Source of the DNA: Oxalobacter sp.
GTDB taxonomy: Bacteria; Pseudomonadota; Gammaproteobacteria; Burkholderiales; Burkholderiaceae_D
Assembly (NCBI GenBank): GCA_018384065.1
Contig: JAHAYL010000004.1
Coordinates: 56,556 to 120,555, forward strand
Direction: 5' to 3'
Length of the DNA stretch: 64,000 nucleotides
This document shows positions 8,994 to 18,600 of this stretch, piece after piece (the stretch's first letter is position 1; every line of letters starts with the position of its first letter). The position numbers and the translations under genes are program-made. A model generated the notes under the pieces. The model worked only from the letters and a program-made list of their open reading frames with translations, ran no database searches and was not told the origin of the DNA.

Positions 8994-10295
8994 ATGCATG
9001 AAATCAGCAAGTCCAAGAAGCTGGATAATGTCTGCTATGCCATCCGTGGTCCTGTACTGGACCGGGCAAGGCAGATGGAGGAAGAAGGGCAGAAAATCAT
9101 CAAGCTGAACATCGGCAATGTCGGTGTCTTCGGTTTTGACCCCCCTGAGGAACTGGTCCGTGACATGATCAGGAACATGCAGAATGCGACAGCGTATTCT
9201 GATTCCAAAGGCATGTATTCTGCCCGCAAGGCAGTGATGCAGTATGCCCAGCAGAAACAGATTGACGGTGTGACGATTGATGACATCTATCTCGGCAATG
9301 GGGCTTCTGAACTGATTGTCCTTGGTATGCAGGCATTGTTGAACAATGGGGATGAGGTGTTGGTTCCTGCACCGGATTATCCATTGTGGACAGCAGCAGT
9401 CAACCTGGCAGGTGGCAAGGCAGTGCACTATGTCTGCGATGAAGCCAATGAATGGATGCCGGATATCGCCGATATTGAGTCGAAGATCACACCTGCCACC
9501 AAGGCGATTGTCGTCATCAATCCAAACAACCCGACAGGGGCAGTCTACTCGGAAGACCTGCTGAAACAGATTGTCGAACTGGCACGCAAGCATCAGCTGA
9601 TCATCTTCGCCGATGAAATCTATGACAAATGCCTGTACGATGGCGTCACGCACACATCCATTGCATCCTTGGCGAATGATGTGCTGATCCTGACGCTGAA
9701 TGGCTTATCGAAGAATTACCGCGCATGCGGTTACCGTGTCGGCTGGATGATTGTCTCCGGTGAGAAACGGTATGCAAAAGACTATATCGCTGGATTGAAC
9801 ATGCTGTCGTCCATGCGGCTCTGCTCCAATGTCCCCGGTCAGTTTGCGGTTCAGGCAGCCTTGGGCGGTTACCAGAGTATCAACGACCTCGTTGCACCAG
9901 GCGGCCGTCTTGAACGCCAGCGCACTTTGGCGCATAAGCTGCTGACAGACATCCCAGGGGTCACCTGCGTCAAGGCAAAGGGCTCCCTTTACCTGTTCCC
10001 TCGGCTTGATCCGGAAATCTATCCGATCAAGGATGACCAGCAGTTCGCTTATGACCTGCTGGACCGTGAGAAGGTCCTGATTGTCCAGGGATCGGGTTTC
10101 AACTGGATTGCGCCAGACCATTTCCGCGTTGTTTTCCTGCCGCCATCCGATGACCTGAAACTGGCGATTGGGCGGCTTGCCAATTACCTGGCGTATCTCC
10201 GCAAGAAATTCGGTACTGAAGAACTTGCCCAGAAGAAATACGGTAAAGCCAAAGTGGAAGAGCCTGTACCTGTCTATGAAGAAGTCACCGTTTGA
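8994..10295 (+). CDS. alaA: alanine transaminase AlaA family (pyridoxal-phosphate aminotransferase)
   Basis: This is a fold-type I PLP aminotransferase that interconverts pyruvate and alanine with glutamate. The 433-aa protein shows SDSKGMYSARKAV, NPNNPTGAVYS, the DEIYDKCLYDG segment and the PLP lysine in LSKNYRACGYRVGW, and AlaA is the closest family I recognise. A 30-residue charged C-terminal tail extends past the usual end. Start 8994 (MHEISKSKK) is chosen over an upstream in-frame ATG at 8958 because family members begin close to this sequence. It lies 24 bp before hom and is likely cotranscribed with it. Confidence 0.9.
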   Translation: MHEISKSKKLDNVCYAIRGPVLDRARQMEEEGQKIIKLNIGNVGVFGFDPPEELVRDMIRNMQNATAYSDSKGMYSARKAVMQYAQQKQIDGVTIDDIYLGNGASELIVLGMQALLNNGDEVLVPAPDYPLWTAAVNLAGGKAVHYVCDEANEWMPDIADIESKITPATKAIVVINPNNPTGAVYSEDLLKQIVELARKHQLIIFADEIYDKCLYDGVTHTSIASLANDVLILTLNGLSKNYRACGYRVGWMIVSGEKRYAKDYIAGLNMLSSMRLCSNVPGQFAVQAALGGYQSINDLVAPGGRLERQRTLAHKLLTDIPGVTCVKAKGSLYLFPRLDPEIYPIKDDQQFAYDLLDREKVLIVQGSGFNWIAPDHFRVVFLPPSDDLKLAIGRLANYLAYLRKKFGTEELAQKKYGKAKVEEPVPVYEEVTV

Positions 10296-10319
10296 CGTTT
10301 TTTTGAAAGTTATAGAAGC

Positions 10320-11630
10320 ATGAAGCCTGTGAAAGTTGGTATCCTGGGGCTGGGAACGGTCGGTTCCGGTACATTCAATGTCCTGAAGCGCAACCAGGGA
10401 GAAATCCTGGGGCGTGCAGGACGCCGTATTGAAGTGGCGATGGTCGCAGACCGTGATGTCGAACGTGCCCAAAGCATTGTGAAAGGGGACTGCGAGGTTG
10501 TTGCTGACGGGAACCTGCTGGTCAACAATCCAGAAATCGATATTGTTGTTGAACTGATCGGTGGTTATACCGTTGCCAAGGATTTTGTCCTGAAAGCCAT
10601 CGAGAATGGCAAACATGTGGTGACCGCGAACAAGGCGCTGCTGGCAGTCCATGGCAATGAAATCTTTGAAGCGGCACAGAAGAAGAAAGTCATCGTCGCT
10701 TTTGAAGCGGCGGTTGCCGGTGGCATCCCGATCATCAAGGCGCTCCGTGAAGGCCTGACAGCCAACCGCATTGAATGGATTGCAGGCATCATCAACGGCA
10801 CAACGAACTTCATCCTTTCCGGGATGCGTGACAAGGGGCTGGATTTCAATACCGTCCTGAAAGATGCGCAGGCTTTGGGTTATGCTGAAGCAGACCCGAC
10901 CTTCGATATCGAAGGGATTGACGCTGCGCATAAGGCGACCATCATGTCAGCGATTGCCTTTGGTGTGCCTGTCCAGTTTGACAAGGCATATGTCGAGGGC
11001 ATCACAAAACTGGAATCCATCGATATCACTTATGCGGAACAGTTGGGATACCGCATCAAGCTGCTGGGCATCACCAAGCGGATGGAAAATGGTATTGAAC
11101 TGCGTGTCCATCCGACCTTAATCCCTGAAAAGCGCCTGATTGCCAATGTTGAGGGCGCAATGAATGCCGTGCTGGTCAACAGCGATGCAGTTGGGGCGTC
11201 CCTGTATTACGGCAAAGGCGCGGGTTCTGAACCGACGGCTTCAGCGGTCATTGCCGACCTGGTGGATATTGCACGTGTGGACACGGTCAATCCTGAGCAC
11301 CGGGTCCCTTACCTGGCATTCCAGCCAGATGCGATGAACGATACGCCAATCCTGCCAATCACCGAGGTGACGACCAGTTACTACCTGAGGATGCAGGTCA
11401 AGGACCAGCCGGGTGTGCTTGCCGATATTACGCGGATCCTCGCTGACCTGAGTATTTCGATTGATGCCTTCCTCCAGAAAGAACCACAGGAAGGGGAAAC
11501 CTTGGTTGATATCATCATCCTGACGCATCAGACACAGGAAAAGAACATGAATGCGGCAATCGGGAAGATTGAACAGATTCCCACAGTCAAGGGCAAAGTC
11601 ACCAAAATCCGTCTGGAAAACCTGCTGTAA
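10320..11630 (+). CDS. hom: homoserine dehydrogenase
   Basis: This enzyme reduces aspartate semialdehyde to homoserine, the branch point to threonine and methionine. The 436-aa monofunctional protein has the nucleotide-binding GLGTVGSG, TANKALLA, the catalytic-domain GIINGTTNFIL and GYAEADPTFDIEGIDAAHK, and a C-terminal ACT domain (about 350-436) for allosteric control, usually by threonine. It sits 24 bp after alaA. In many Burkholderiales thrC follows hom directly; here the next gene is on the other strand, so thrC lies elsewhere. Confidence 0.96.
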   Translation: MKPVKVGILGLGTVGSGTFNVLKRNQGEILGRAGRRIEVAMVADRDVERAQSIVKGDCEVVADGNLLVNNPEIDIVVELIGGYTVAKDFVLKAIENGKHVVTANKALLAVHGNEIFEAAQKKKVIVAFEAAVAGGIPIIKALREGLTANRIEWIAGIINGTTNFILSGMRDKGLDFNTVLKDAQALGYAEADPTFDIEGIDAAHKATIMSAIAFGVPVQFDKAYVEGITKLESIDITYAEQLGYRIKLLGITKRMENGIELRVHPTLIPEKRLIANVEGAMNAVLVNSDAVGASLYYGKGAGSEPTASAVIADLVDIARVDTVNPEHRVPYLAFQPDAMNDTPILPITEVTTSYYLRMQVKDQPGVLADITRILADLSISIDAFLQKEPQEGETLVDIIILTHQTQEKNMNAAIGKIEQIPTVKGKVTKIRLENLL

Positions 11631-11655
11631 ACGTTTCACTATCCAAGGGAAAAGA

Positions 11656-11684
11656 ACGGGAAGGGCATTTGATGCCTTTCCCGT
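11656..11684 (+). terminator. terminator hairpin after hom
   Basis: ACGGGAAGGGCAT and ATGCCTTTCCCGT form a 13-bp stem (one G-T pair) with a TTG loop. The T-run that follows is weak (CATTTT 8 bases on), so efficiency is uncertain. Confidence 0.65.
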
Positions 11685-11733
11685 CCTGCATTTTGGCCAT
11701 GTCTGGTACGGTTTGTCCAGCAGATGGGCAATA

Positions 11734-11762
11734 AAAACCGGAGACGTGGCATCTCCGGTTTT
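11734..11762 (-). terminator. terminator of the rpsF-rplI operon
   Basis: AAAACCGGAGA and TCTCCGGTTTT form a perfect 11-bp stem with a 7-base loop. Read on the minus strand it ends in TTTTTAT, a good intrinsic terminator 20 bp after the rplI stop. It may also stop readthrough from hom. Confidence 0.8.
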
Positions 11763-11781
11763 CAAGGTCAGGTCTGATTGA

Positions 11782-12234
11782 TCAGACGTGTTCACCCAGT
11801 ACGGAAACGGTGATGCTGACAACAACATCAGAGTGCAGGGAAACATCGACTGGATAGTCGCCGACAGCCTTGAACGGTCCCTGTGGCAGGCGGACCTGTG
11901 CTTTGTGGATGTCAAAGCCCTGTTTGGTCAGTGCTTCAGCGATGTCGAAGTTGGTGACAGAACCGAACAGACGGCCATCAACACCAGACTTCTGCAGGAT
12001 CTGAACCGTCAGGCCAGCGAGTTTTTCACCCTGTGCCTGTGCATCTGCCAGTTTAGCTGCTGCTGCGGCTTCGAGTTCAGCACGTTTTGCTTCGAATTCC
12101 TTGACGGCTTCGGCGGTTGCACGGCGTGCGATGCGCTGAGGGATCAGGTAGTTGCGGGCATAACCATCCTTGACTTTGACGACATCACCCAGGTTGCCCA
12201 GATTGCCGACTTTTTCCAACAAAATTACTTGCAT
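11782..12234 (-). CDS. rplI: 50S ribosomal protein L9
   Basis: L9 is a 150-aa two-domain protein that binds 23S rRNA near the L1 stalk. It begins [19 protein letters not shown], the standard L9 N-terminus, with the YARNYLIP motif and the long connecting helix rich in Ala, Glu and Lys (about 40-75). I start at 12234 because GGAG lies six bases upstream; a longer frame to 12246 adds only MEKN. It is the last gene of rpsF-priB-rpsR-rplI. Confidence 0.97.
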   Translation of the reverse strand: MQVILLEKVGNLGNLGDVVKVKDGYARNYLIPQRIARRATAEAVKEFEAKRAELEAAAAAKLADAQAQGEKLAGLTVQILQKSGVDGRLFGSVTNFDIAEALTKQGFDIHKAQVRLPQGPFKAVGDYPVDVSLHSDVVVSITVSVLGEHV

Positions 12235-12270
12235 GTTTTTCTCCAATATCCTTTAGATTAATCGACAGAA

Positions 12271-12555
12271 TCAGGCAGAGTGCAGGGAAGTGTAAGGCAG
12301 CAATGCCAGGAAGCGGGCGCGCTTGATGGCGGTGTCCAGCTGGCGCTGGTAATGTGCCTTGGTGCCAGTCAGACGGGCTGGCATGATCTTGCAGTTTTCC
12401 TGAATGAAATCTTTCAGGGTATCGATGTCTTTGTAATCAATCTGTTCTACGTTTGCGACGGTGAAACGGCAGAATTTCTTGCGTTTGAACAGAGGGTTCT
12501 GCTGTTTGCGTTTATCTTTGTTTTTGTTCTTGTCGAATTTCTTACCAAATGCCAT
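12271..12555 (-). CDS. rpsR: 30S ribosomal protein S18
   Basis: S18 pairs with S6 on the 30S platform. The 94-aa protein has a basic N-terminal tail (many Lys), then [24 protein letters not shown] and the C-terminal [25 protein letters not shown], both diagnostic. It lies between priB and rplI, 26 bp after priB and 36 bp before rplI. Confidence 0.97.
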   Translation of the reverse strand: MAFGKKFDKNKNKDKRKQQNPLFKRKKFCRFTVANVEQIDYKDIDTLKDFIQENCKIMPARLTGTKAHYQRQLDTAIKRARFLALLPYTSLHSA

Positions 12556-12581
12556 TTTCGGCTCCTGTATAAAAATCGGGT

Positions 12582-12875
12582 TTATTCAATCAGTGAAAAA
12601 CCTGTGATATGGAACAATGGATCCTGACTTTTCAGGCTTCTTGCAGCGATGAAACCTTCAAACCGGTAGAGGCAGTTGGAAGGCAGCTTCTGGATGTCTT
12701 CTGCAATCCTGCCAATGGCGACAGCAGGGAGGGATATCTCCACATTCCTCACTGTACCGGCTTCCATCTGTCTGGATTGATGGTGCAGTGCCGCTGATAT
12801 GACTGGTATGCCTGCCGGGGTGTAACGGATGGCTGTCCGTCCTTCAATGACCGCAGAAATCTCCAGCCTGTTCAC
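12582..12875 (-). CDS. priB: primosomal replication protein PriB
   Basis: PriB is a small OB-fold single-stranded-DNA-binding protein that helps PriA restart stalled replication forks. The 97-aa sequence ([26 protein letters not shown], the EGFIAARS strand) matches the family and length. Its position between rpsF and rpsR is the conserved proteobacterial arrangement and supports the call despite modest motif strength. Confidence 0.92.
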   Translation of the reverse strand: MNRLEISAVIEGRTAIRYTPAGIPVISAALHHQSRQMEAGTVRNVEISLPAVAIGRIAEDIQKLPSNCLYRFEGFIAARSLKSQDPLFHITGFSLIE

Positions 12876-12913
12876 CTGTGTCAGAAAAATCTCCTTTTCA
12901 ATGGTCTTTCAGG

Positions 12914-13279
12914 TCAAGCGGACTGTTCAGCTGCAGGTGCTTTGCTGGTTTCTTCCTTCTGAGCGGATTTCATCATCGGGGAAGGACCGGTTTCAGCACG
13001 TTTCATCTTGATGGTCAGATGACGCAGGATGGCATCGTTGAACTTGAATGCGGTTTCCAGTTCATTCAGGGTTTCACTGTCGCATTCGATGTTCATCAGG
13101 ACATAATGTGCCTTGGCAAACTTGTTGATCATATAGGCCAGTTGACGGCGGCCCCAGTCTTCGACACGGTGGATTTTACCGCCGCGGGAAGTGACACTGT
13201 TCTTGTACCGTTCAATCATTGCCGGGACCTGTTCACTCTGGTCCGGATGAACGATGAAAACAATTTCGTAGTGACGCAT
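12914..13279 (-). CDS. rpsF: 30S ribosomal protein S6
   Basis: S6 binds S18 and the central domain of 16S rRNA. The 121-aa protein starts [18 protein letters not shown] at 13279, with AAGGAG just upstream. A longer frame to 13381 overlaps the promoter and is not used. [17 protein letters not shown] and a charged C-terminal tail are typical. It is the first gene of the four-gene operon. Confidence 0.97.
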   Translation of the reverse strand: MRHYEIVFIVHPDQSEQVPAMIERYKNSVTSRGGKIHRVEDWGRRQLAYMINKFAKAHYVLMNIECDSETLNELETAFKFNDAILRHLTIKMKRAETGPSPMMKSAQKEETSKAPAAEQSA

Positions 13280-13352
13280 GCGTACTCCTTTTGGACGTTG
13301 AAAATATGCCCGCCCCAGCGTCAAGTCAGGTGCGGGAAGAAGAAAACTCTGA

Positions 13353-13381
13353 ATTCTAGCATGGCAGGTAGTTGATTGCAA
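13353..13381 (-). promoter_or_regulatory. sigma-70 promoter of rpsF-priB-rpsR-rplI
   Basis: On the minus strand TTGCAA (13381-13376) and TAGAAT (13358-13353) are separated by exactly 17 bp. They match the -35 at 4/6 and the -10 at 5/6. The predicted start gives a leader of about 65-70 bases before rpsF. Confidence 0.7.
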
Positions 13382-13431
13382 TAGCTTTTAACGGTTGTTT
13401 TTTGGTAAAAAAGTGTAGTTTTCCCGTCACG

Positions 13432-13474
13432 AAAAAAGCTTTTTTCCTGCTTCCCCCCCCCCTAAAGATACAAT
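13432..13474 (+). promoter_or_regulatory. candidate phase-variable promoter of the TPS locus (C10 tract)
   Basis: A 14-base A6GCT6 palindrome (13432-13445) is followed by a run of ten C's (13453-13462). Six bases later comes TACAAT (13469-13474), a good -10 box. No -35 match stands at the right distance, so the run of C's occupies the spacer or activator-binding position. Homopolymeric C tracts in this position control phase variation of Bordetella fimbrial promoters. Here this is an inference from layout, and length variation has not been shown. Confidence 0.5.
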
Positions 13475-13529
13475 CTGTAATTTTTTGGGGGAATGAAAAG
13501 GCTAAAATGTCATATTAGGAGACTTGTGC

Positions 13530-13602
13530 CTATCGCGTGGGGACAGCCCATTGTTCATGACGGTTTTGATCCGTGAACAAGGGCTTGCAGCCCTTCCGAT
13601 AG
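13530..13602 (+). promoter_or_regulatory. structured leader RNA upstream of tpsB (cloverleaf-like)
   Basis: By eye the 73 bases fold into a closed multibranch element. The closing stem is CTATCG/CGATAG (13530-13535 with 13597-13602). Hairpin I is TGGG/CCCA (13538-13550). Hairpin II is TTGTTCA/TGAACAA with inner CGG/CCG (13551-13580). Hairpin III is GGGCT/AGCCC (13581-13593). The helices abut with almost no unpaired bases. An alternative pairs GCCC (13546-13549) with GGGC (13581-13584), so two folds compete. It ends 30 bases before the tpsB start. It matches no riboswitch or tRNA that I know. Confidence 0.5.
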
Positions 13603-13631
13603 TGGTTCTGACAACATTGAGGCCAACCACC

Positions 13632-15350
13632 ATGAAAAAGAGACCGTCGCTACCGTATTCCCTGTCCAGGACCATCGCATTGCTGCTTGGTGCTGCCACC
13701 TGCCTTGCCCTGCCGCAGCTTGCCCATGCTGCTCCATCATACTACGCAGACCTTAACCGGGCAGACAACAACCCGGGTGCCCAGCTCAACCGTGCCCGCG
13801 AATACATGGAACGCGAACGCGTCCTGCGCCAGATCGAGGAAGACCGTGAAAGCCGCAAGGCGAAAGTCCAGGGGACTCTGGACAAGCCCTATTCTGGCGA
13901 AATCCAGGCAATCACCTTCGACCTCAAGACCATCAGCTTCGAGCCCGCATCCTCCCAGGTACTTACTCAGGAAGAACTCGACAGGCTCGCTGCCAGCTAC
14001 CTGAACCGCAAGGTCTCCCTCGAAGACCTCTATGCCCTCGTTGAAGACATCAATAAACTCTATGCAGGGAAAGGCTATGCCACCTGCCGTGCCGTCCTTC
14101 CCCCTCAGCGTATCCATGAAGGTGCTGTCACCATCAAACTCATTGAAGGCAGGACAGGGCATATCACTGTCAAAGGGAACGAACATACCCGTGAAGACTA
14201 CATCCTCAACAGGGTGGACCTCCAAGGCGGGGGTATTGCCAACATCGAGGGGCTCAACAAAGACCTCCGGCGTTTCAATGCCTCCAACGATGCCCAGATG
14301 CGCATCATGATGAAAGCCGGTGAAGAACCGGGGACCACCGACTACGAGATTGAAGTCATCGAGCCTGAGAAGAACCAGACCATCAGCCTCTATATCGACA
14401 ACGCAGGCTATGAGAACAACGGACGTTGGCGTGGTGGGCTGCTCTACAACAACCGCAGCCTGACCGGACACCGTGACCACCTGAACCTCAATTACCTCCA
14501 CAGCGAAGGCAGCGACATCTTCGGGGCAGGCTACAGTGTCCCCATCAACACCTGGGGTACCCGGCTCGACATCGGTTACAGCGCCAACTCCACCGAAATC
14601 GTCGATGGCTGGATGGACCGGCTCGGTGTCAAGGGGCACGCTTCCTCCATCAGTGCTGCATTGCGCCACCCGTTGATGGTGGACGAGGACATCCGGATTG
14701 AGACAGGCCTTGAATACCGGCACCAGGAATCCACCACCTCGCTGTTCGTCAAATACAGCAACCGCCAGAAATGGATAGACGACATCACCAACAAGGTTGT
14801 CCCTTACATCTCCTTTACCCATTACGGCGACAGCACCGTCCTCTACCACCGCCACGGCTTCAACCTCGGCCACTACAGGAACATAGATGGCGATTCCAGG
14901 GACTACAGCACTTACAACCTGGATGGGCTCTTTTACTGGCGTTTCGGGGAAGGGCAGATGCTCCAGGCAAGGGTTACCGGGCAGGAAAGCTTCAGCAACT
15001 ACCTTTCCTCATCCGAGAAATTCTACCTGGGCGGTGTCGGCAGCGTCCGTGGGTATGAAGAAAGCCTCATCAGTGGTGACAGCGGCATCTCAGGCAGCAT
15101 CGAATACAGCCATCCGCTGACAGCCATCCTGTCTGGGCTCAGTGCATACGCTTTCCTGGATGCAGGCTCCGTCTGGGGAGACAGCGCCTATGGCGATAAA
15201 CAGCTGGCAGGTGCCGGCTTCGGGTTCCGTTACAACCTGAACAACTGGGTGAACCTTGATGTCGGCTTGGGAGTACCGCTGAAGCGCACCATTAATGACG
15301 ATGATCAGGACAGGGGCAGGTTGCATTTCATGCTGTCAGCAACCTACTGA
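13632..15350 (+). CDS. two-partner secretion outer-membrane transporter TpsB (ShlB/FhaC/HecB family)
   Basis: This is the Omp85-superfamily transporter that secretes the adjacent TpsA. The 572-aa protein has a signal peptide (MKKRPSL to AHA), then a helical linker rich in Arg and Glu (about 45-80). Two POTRA domains follow (about 85-250, including LEDLYALVEDINKLYAGKGY), then a 16-strand barrel ending in an aromatic residue (ATY). The conserved lid-loop motif is VRGYEE. I start at ATG 13632, directly before the signal peptide. In-frame upstream starts (13557, 13524) would add a sequence that overlaps the structured leader. The tpsA gene follows after 95 bp. Confidence 0.95.
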   Translation: MKKRPSLPYSLSRTIALLLGAATCLALPQLAHAAPSYYADLNRADNNPGAQLNRAREYMERERVLRQIEEDRESRKAKVQGTLDKPYSGEIQAITFDLKTISFEPASSQVLTQEELDRLAASYLNRKVSLEDLYALVEDINKLYAGKGYATCRAVLPPQRIHEGAVTIKLIEGRTGHITVKGNEHTREDYILNRVDLQGGGIANIEGLNKDLRRFNASNDAQMRIMMKAGEEPGTTDYEIEVIEPEKNQTISLYIDNAGYENNGRWRGGLLYNNRSLTGHRDHLNLNYLHSEGSDIFGAGYSVPINTWGTRLDIGYSANSTEIVDGWMDRLGVKGHASSISAALRHPLMVDEDIRIETGLEYRHQESTTSLFVKYSNRQKWIDDITNKVVPYISFTHYGDSTVLYHRHGFNLGHYRNIDGDSRDYSTYNLDGLFYWRFGEGQMLQARVTGQESFSNYLSSSEKFYLGGVGSVRGYEESLISGDSGISGSIEYSHPLTAILSGLSAYAFLDAGSVWGDSAYGDKQLAGAGFGFRYNLNNWVNLDVGLGVPLKRTINDDDQDRGRLHFMLSATY

Positions 15351-15445
15351 GGTCAAGAGGTTAGAACAGAGAAAGCGAAAGAATCGGAAACATGCCGGAC
15401 AGCCACTGGGAGAACGGCTAAGGCATCCAGAGAAGGGAAAGCATC

Positions 15446-15640
15446 ATGAACCGCATATACCGAGTCATCCGAAGCAGGACCTACCACCGTGATGTGGTCG
15501 TATCGGAAATCACGAAGACACGCGGCAAGAGCAGTAGCGAAGTCAGGACCCAGGCAAGGGGCAATCCGTTCTTCCGGTCATTGCTTTCCGGGCTTCTGGC
15601 GGCAGGGCTGGCAGGCATTCCGGTCAGCTGCCTCTATGCG
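15446..15640 (+). other. extended signal peptide region (ESPR) and signal peptide of TpsA
   Basis: Residues 1-28 (MNRIYRVI...VVVSE..KTRGK) match the ESPR found in large autotransporters and TPS exoproteins, which slows inner-membrane targeting. A second basic stretch and a hydrophobic core (about 42-60) lead to a predicted cleavage after LYA (residue 65). The Cys at 62 is part of the signal and is not a convincing lipobox. Confidence 0.85.
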
Positions 15641-18600
15641 TCAGAAATCACTGGGCTTGATGGCAAGTCGCTGATTACTGCCACAGATAAAGTGCACAAT
15701 CTGTATGCTCAGCAGATTAACACCTCCAATGCGACTGGCAAAGTCGGTGTCAGCAAGTATGGCAAGTTCAATGTGACCTCAGGCGACATCGCCAACCTGC
15801 ACTTCAACAAGAAGGGAGAGACCGTTTATGCGGACAGCTTGGTCAACCTGGTCAATAATCGGATCAACATCGCAGGGACGGTCAATGCGCTGAAGGAAAA
15901 CCGCATCGGTGGTCATCTCTACTTCCTGAGTCCGGAAGGGATGGCGGTCAGCAAGTCGGGTGCCATCAATGCGGGCCAGTTCACGGCTGTTGTCCCTTCT
16001 ACTTCGCTGTTTAAGGACTTGCGGGATGGTTCCGCCAACACCTTCAATGAAAAGTTCTTTGATGCTGTCATGGAAAAGGGAAAGGTCAATGACCTGAGCG
16101 ACTGGTATTCCTATGACAATGACAAGAACATCAAGATTGAAGGTGCCATCAATACCCGCAGTGGCATCAAACTGCGGGCATCGAAAATCGACATCACGCA
16201 AGGCGCTAAACTCTTAAGCAATCGGACAATCGATTTCTCCAGCTTGGTCAATACGACCAATTTCGGTGGCCTGTCCAATGTCGGGATGACGGCGGCTACC
16301 GATGACAAGACCGGTGACATTGTCTTAAAGGCTGAGGTGGAAAGCTATGCGGATGATGCTTTCTTTCCTCCTTCAACCTCATGGGTCGGCTACAAGGTGA
16401 CCACCCGCAAGGCATTGATCAATGTCGATGGTGCCATCGAATCTGATGGAGGTGTCGAGATTGGAACCGCTGCCAAGACAACATTCACGGAAGGCAATGT
16501 CTTCAATGTCCTGAGCCAGTCTGACCTTGTTGGCAAGATATTAGGTTCTGCGGGCATCAATATGATGGCGGATTTTGCTGACAAAACAAATTCTTCACAC
16601 ATTACTGTTGGCAAGACCGGATCCATCAAAAGTGGGGGCGATACGGATATCTCAGCGACCAACACAACGGCTATCAAACTCAATGCTGTTACGCCTGCCA
16701 AGAAAACAGGGGAATCTATTTCAGAAGCCTTGCCGGTCATTTCAGTCGGTGTTGTCAGGCAGCTCAACAACGCCTTGGTTGATGTCTATGGGGATATCGA
16801 ATCGGGCGGTGACTTAAGCCTCAAGGCTTCTGCTGACACGTCAGTGGTTGTGAAAACAAAGTCAGCGACTGAGATTGGAGACAATCCTCATGCCCCAGAG
16901 GAAAACCTCATCTATATCTCTTTGGGTGTCATTGACAGTAATACCAATGCCGCCATCAACCTTCATGGCGGGGATGATGCCAGCAAAAAGAAAATAACGG
17001 CAGGCGGTGCGGTCGATATCAGTGCCAAAGTCTCCGAAGACCTATCAATGGAAGTGGAGTCGTCGTCACCGGACAAGAGTATCGCCTCAACAGGAATCGG
17101 CATCATCGACAGTGATACCGATGCAACGGTCACGATTGACCGCTCGATTGATGCCAAGGGCAAGGATAACCGTAAGAAGGAAGGGGAAGAACTTCCCCCT
17201 TGGGTCAATATCTTTGTTGGAAATACTTCTGACAATGCCCGGACCAATTCCTTGACAGTATCCAATGAACTGGGGGGCATCAAATATGAGGCGGAATTCA
17301 AACCCAAGTGGATGGAATCACCGGGGATTGTCGATTCTTGGCTGGATCCTTTGCTTGGGAAAGTTCAGAACAAACTCAGCAATTGGCGTTATGGTCCTGG
17401 TGGCAGGGCGGCAGGCGGGGATGTCGTTTCCAACTTCCTCACCAACATCGGGTCTTATGTGAAGGCAGGTGCCAGTGTTGCTGTTGAGACCCAGAATAAT
17501 ACCGCCAAGGTTGCGGTCGGTGATGGTGTCACTATTGATGCTGGCAAGGAAAATGACATCAGCATTGACGCCAATGTGGACATGGATGGGCTGAATATCG
17601 TCGCGGAAGGTGTCGGCAACAACCAGGAAGCTGCACAGCAGACGAAAGCCATGGTGGCTGTCGGTGTCACTGGCAGCAACACTGAGAACACCGCATTGGT
17701 CAGCATCGGCAAGGATGCGAAACTGATTGGTAAGGGTGTCTCAGTCATTGCGGATGCCAACCTGTACTATAACCCAATATTGGATGCATTGGATAATGTC
17801 GGCAAATCTTGGGCAAAGGTCTGGGAGATTGCGAAGAAGACCGGTAAAGACCTGAGCAGCATCAAGGAGATAGGGGATAAACTTGATGAATTGAAGAACA
17901 TCGACGATCCGACAGAATTCACTGGCAAACTGACGGAAATCAAGGAAATGGGCTCCGACCGGATGGATGCTTTCTTGGATTCTATCAAGGATACCGGTGC
18001 TATTTATACCCAGATCAAGAATGCGTGGAAGGATTCCCTTGGTCTGTTGGATCCAGCAACCTACACAAACTATTACGCTAGGGCGGAAGTCGCTAATACG
18101 AAGCAGGGGGGACAGAGCAGCAAGCTGGATGTAGCGGGAGCCATCAATATCGGTATCTTGAAAAACAAAGCGGTCGTCTCGATGGCGGAAGGCGCAACGG
18201 TTGAAGCAGATGGTGATGCCAACCTCCATGCAGGAACCAAGACCCAGACCGTCGCCATTACCGGTTCTGGTGGCAAATACCTGCAGTCCAATGAATCTGG
18301 CAAGAGTGGTGTGGGCGTCAGCCTTGCCATCCAGAACATCTCTGCGGACAGCCTGGTTCTGATGGGTAAGGATACCGCTATTTCCAGTAAGAATGTCACC
18401 ATTGAGTCAGACAACCTGATGAAACAATGGGGCATCGTCTATGGGGCTGGCGAAGCTGGTACCGTCGGTTTCACCGGGACCATCAATGTGATGAATGGTG
18501 GCAGTAACAGTGTTGTGTCAATCGATGGTGAGGCAGAGCTTTCTGCCAGTGAGAAAGTTGACATCAAGGCGAAGAATGACAGCACCATCTTGGCAGTTGC

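Noticed and set aside
9705..10931. 408-codon open frame on the minus strand across alaA and hom
   Set aside because: It covers two certain genes on the other strand, and its protein shows no recognisable domain.
13530..13602. tRNA gene or tRNA remnant
   Set aside because: The size and cloverleaf look fit, but the T-loop TTCRA, D-loop GG and a 7-bp acceptor stem are missing.
13737..14873. 378-codon open frame on the minus strand inside tpsB
   Set aside because: It is antisense to a confident transporter gene and of low-complexity Val/Asp/Glu composition.
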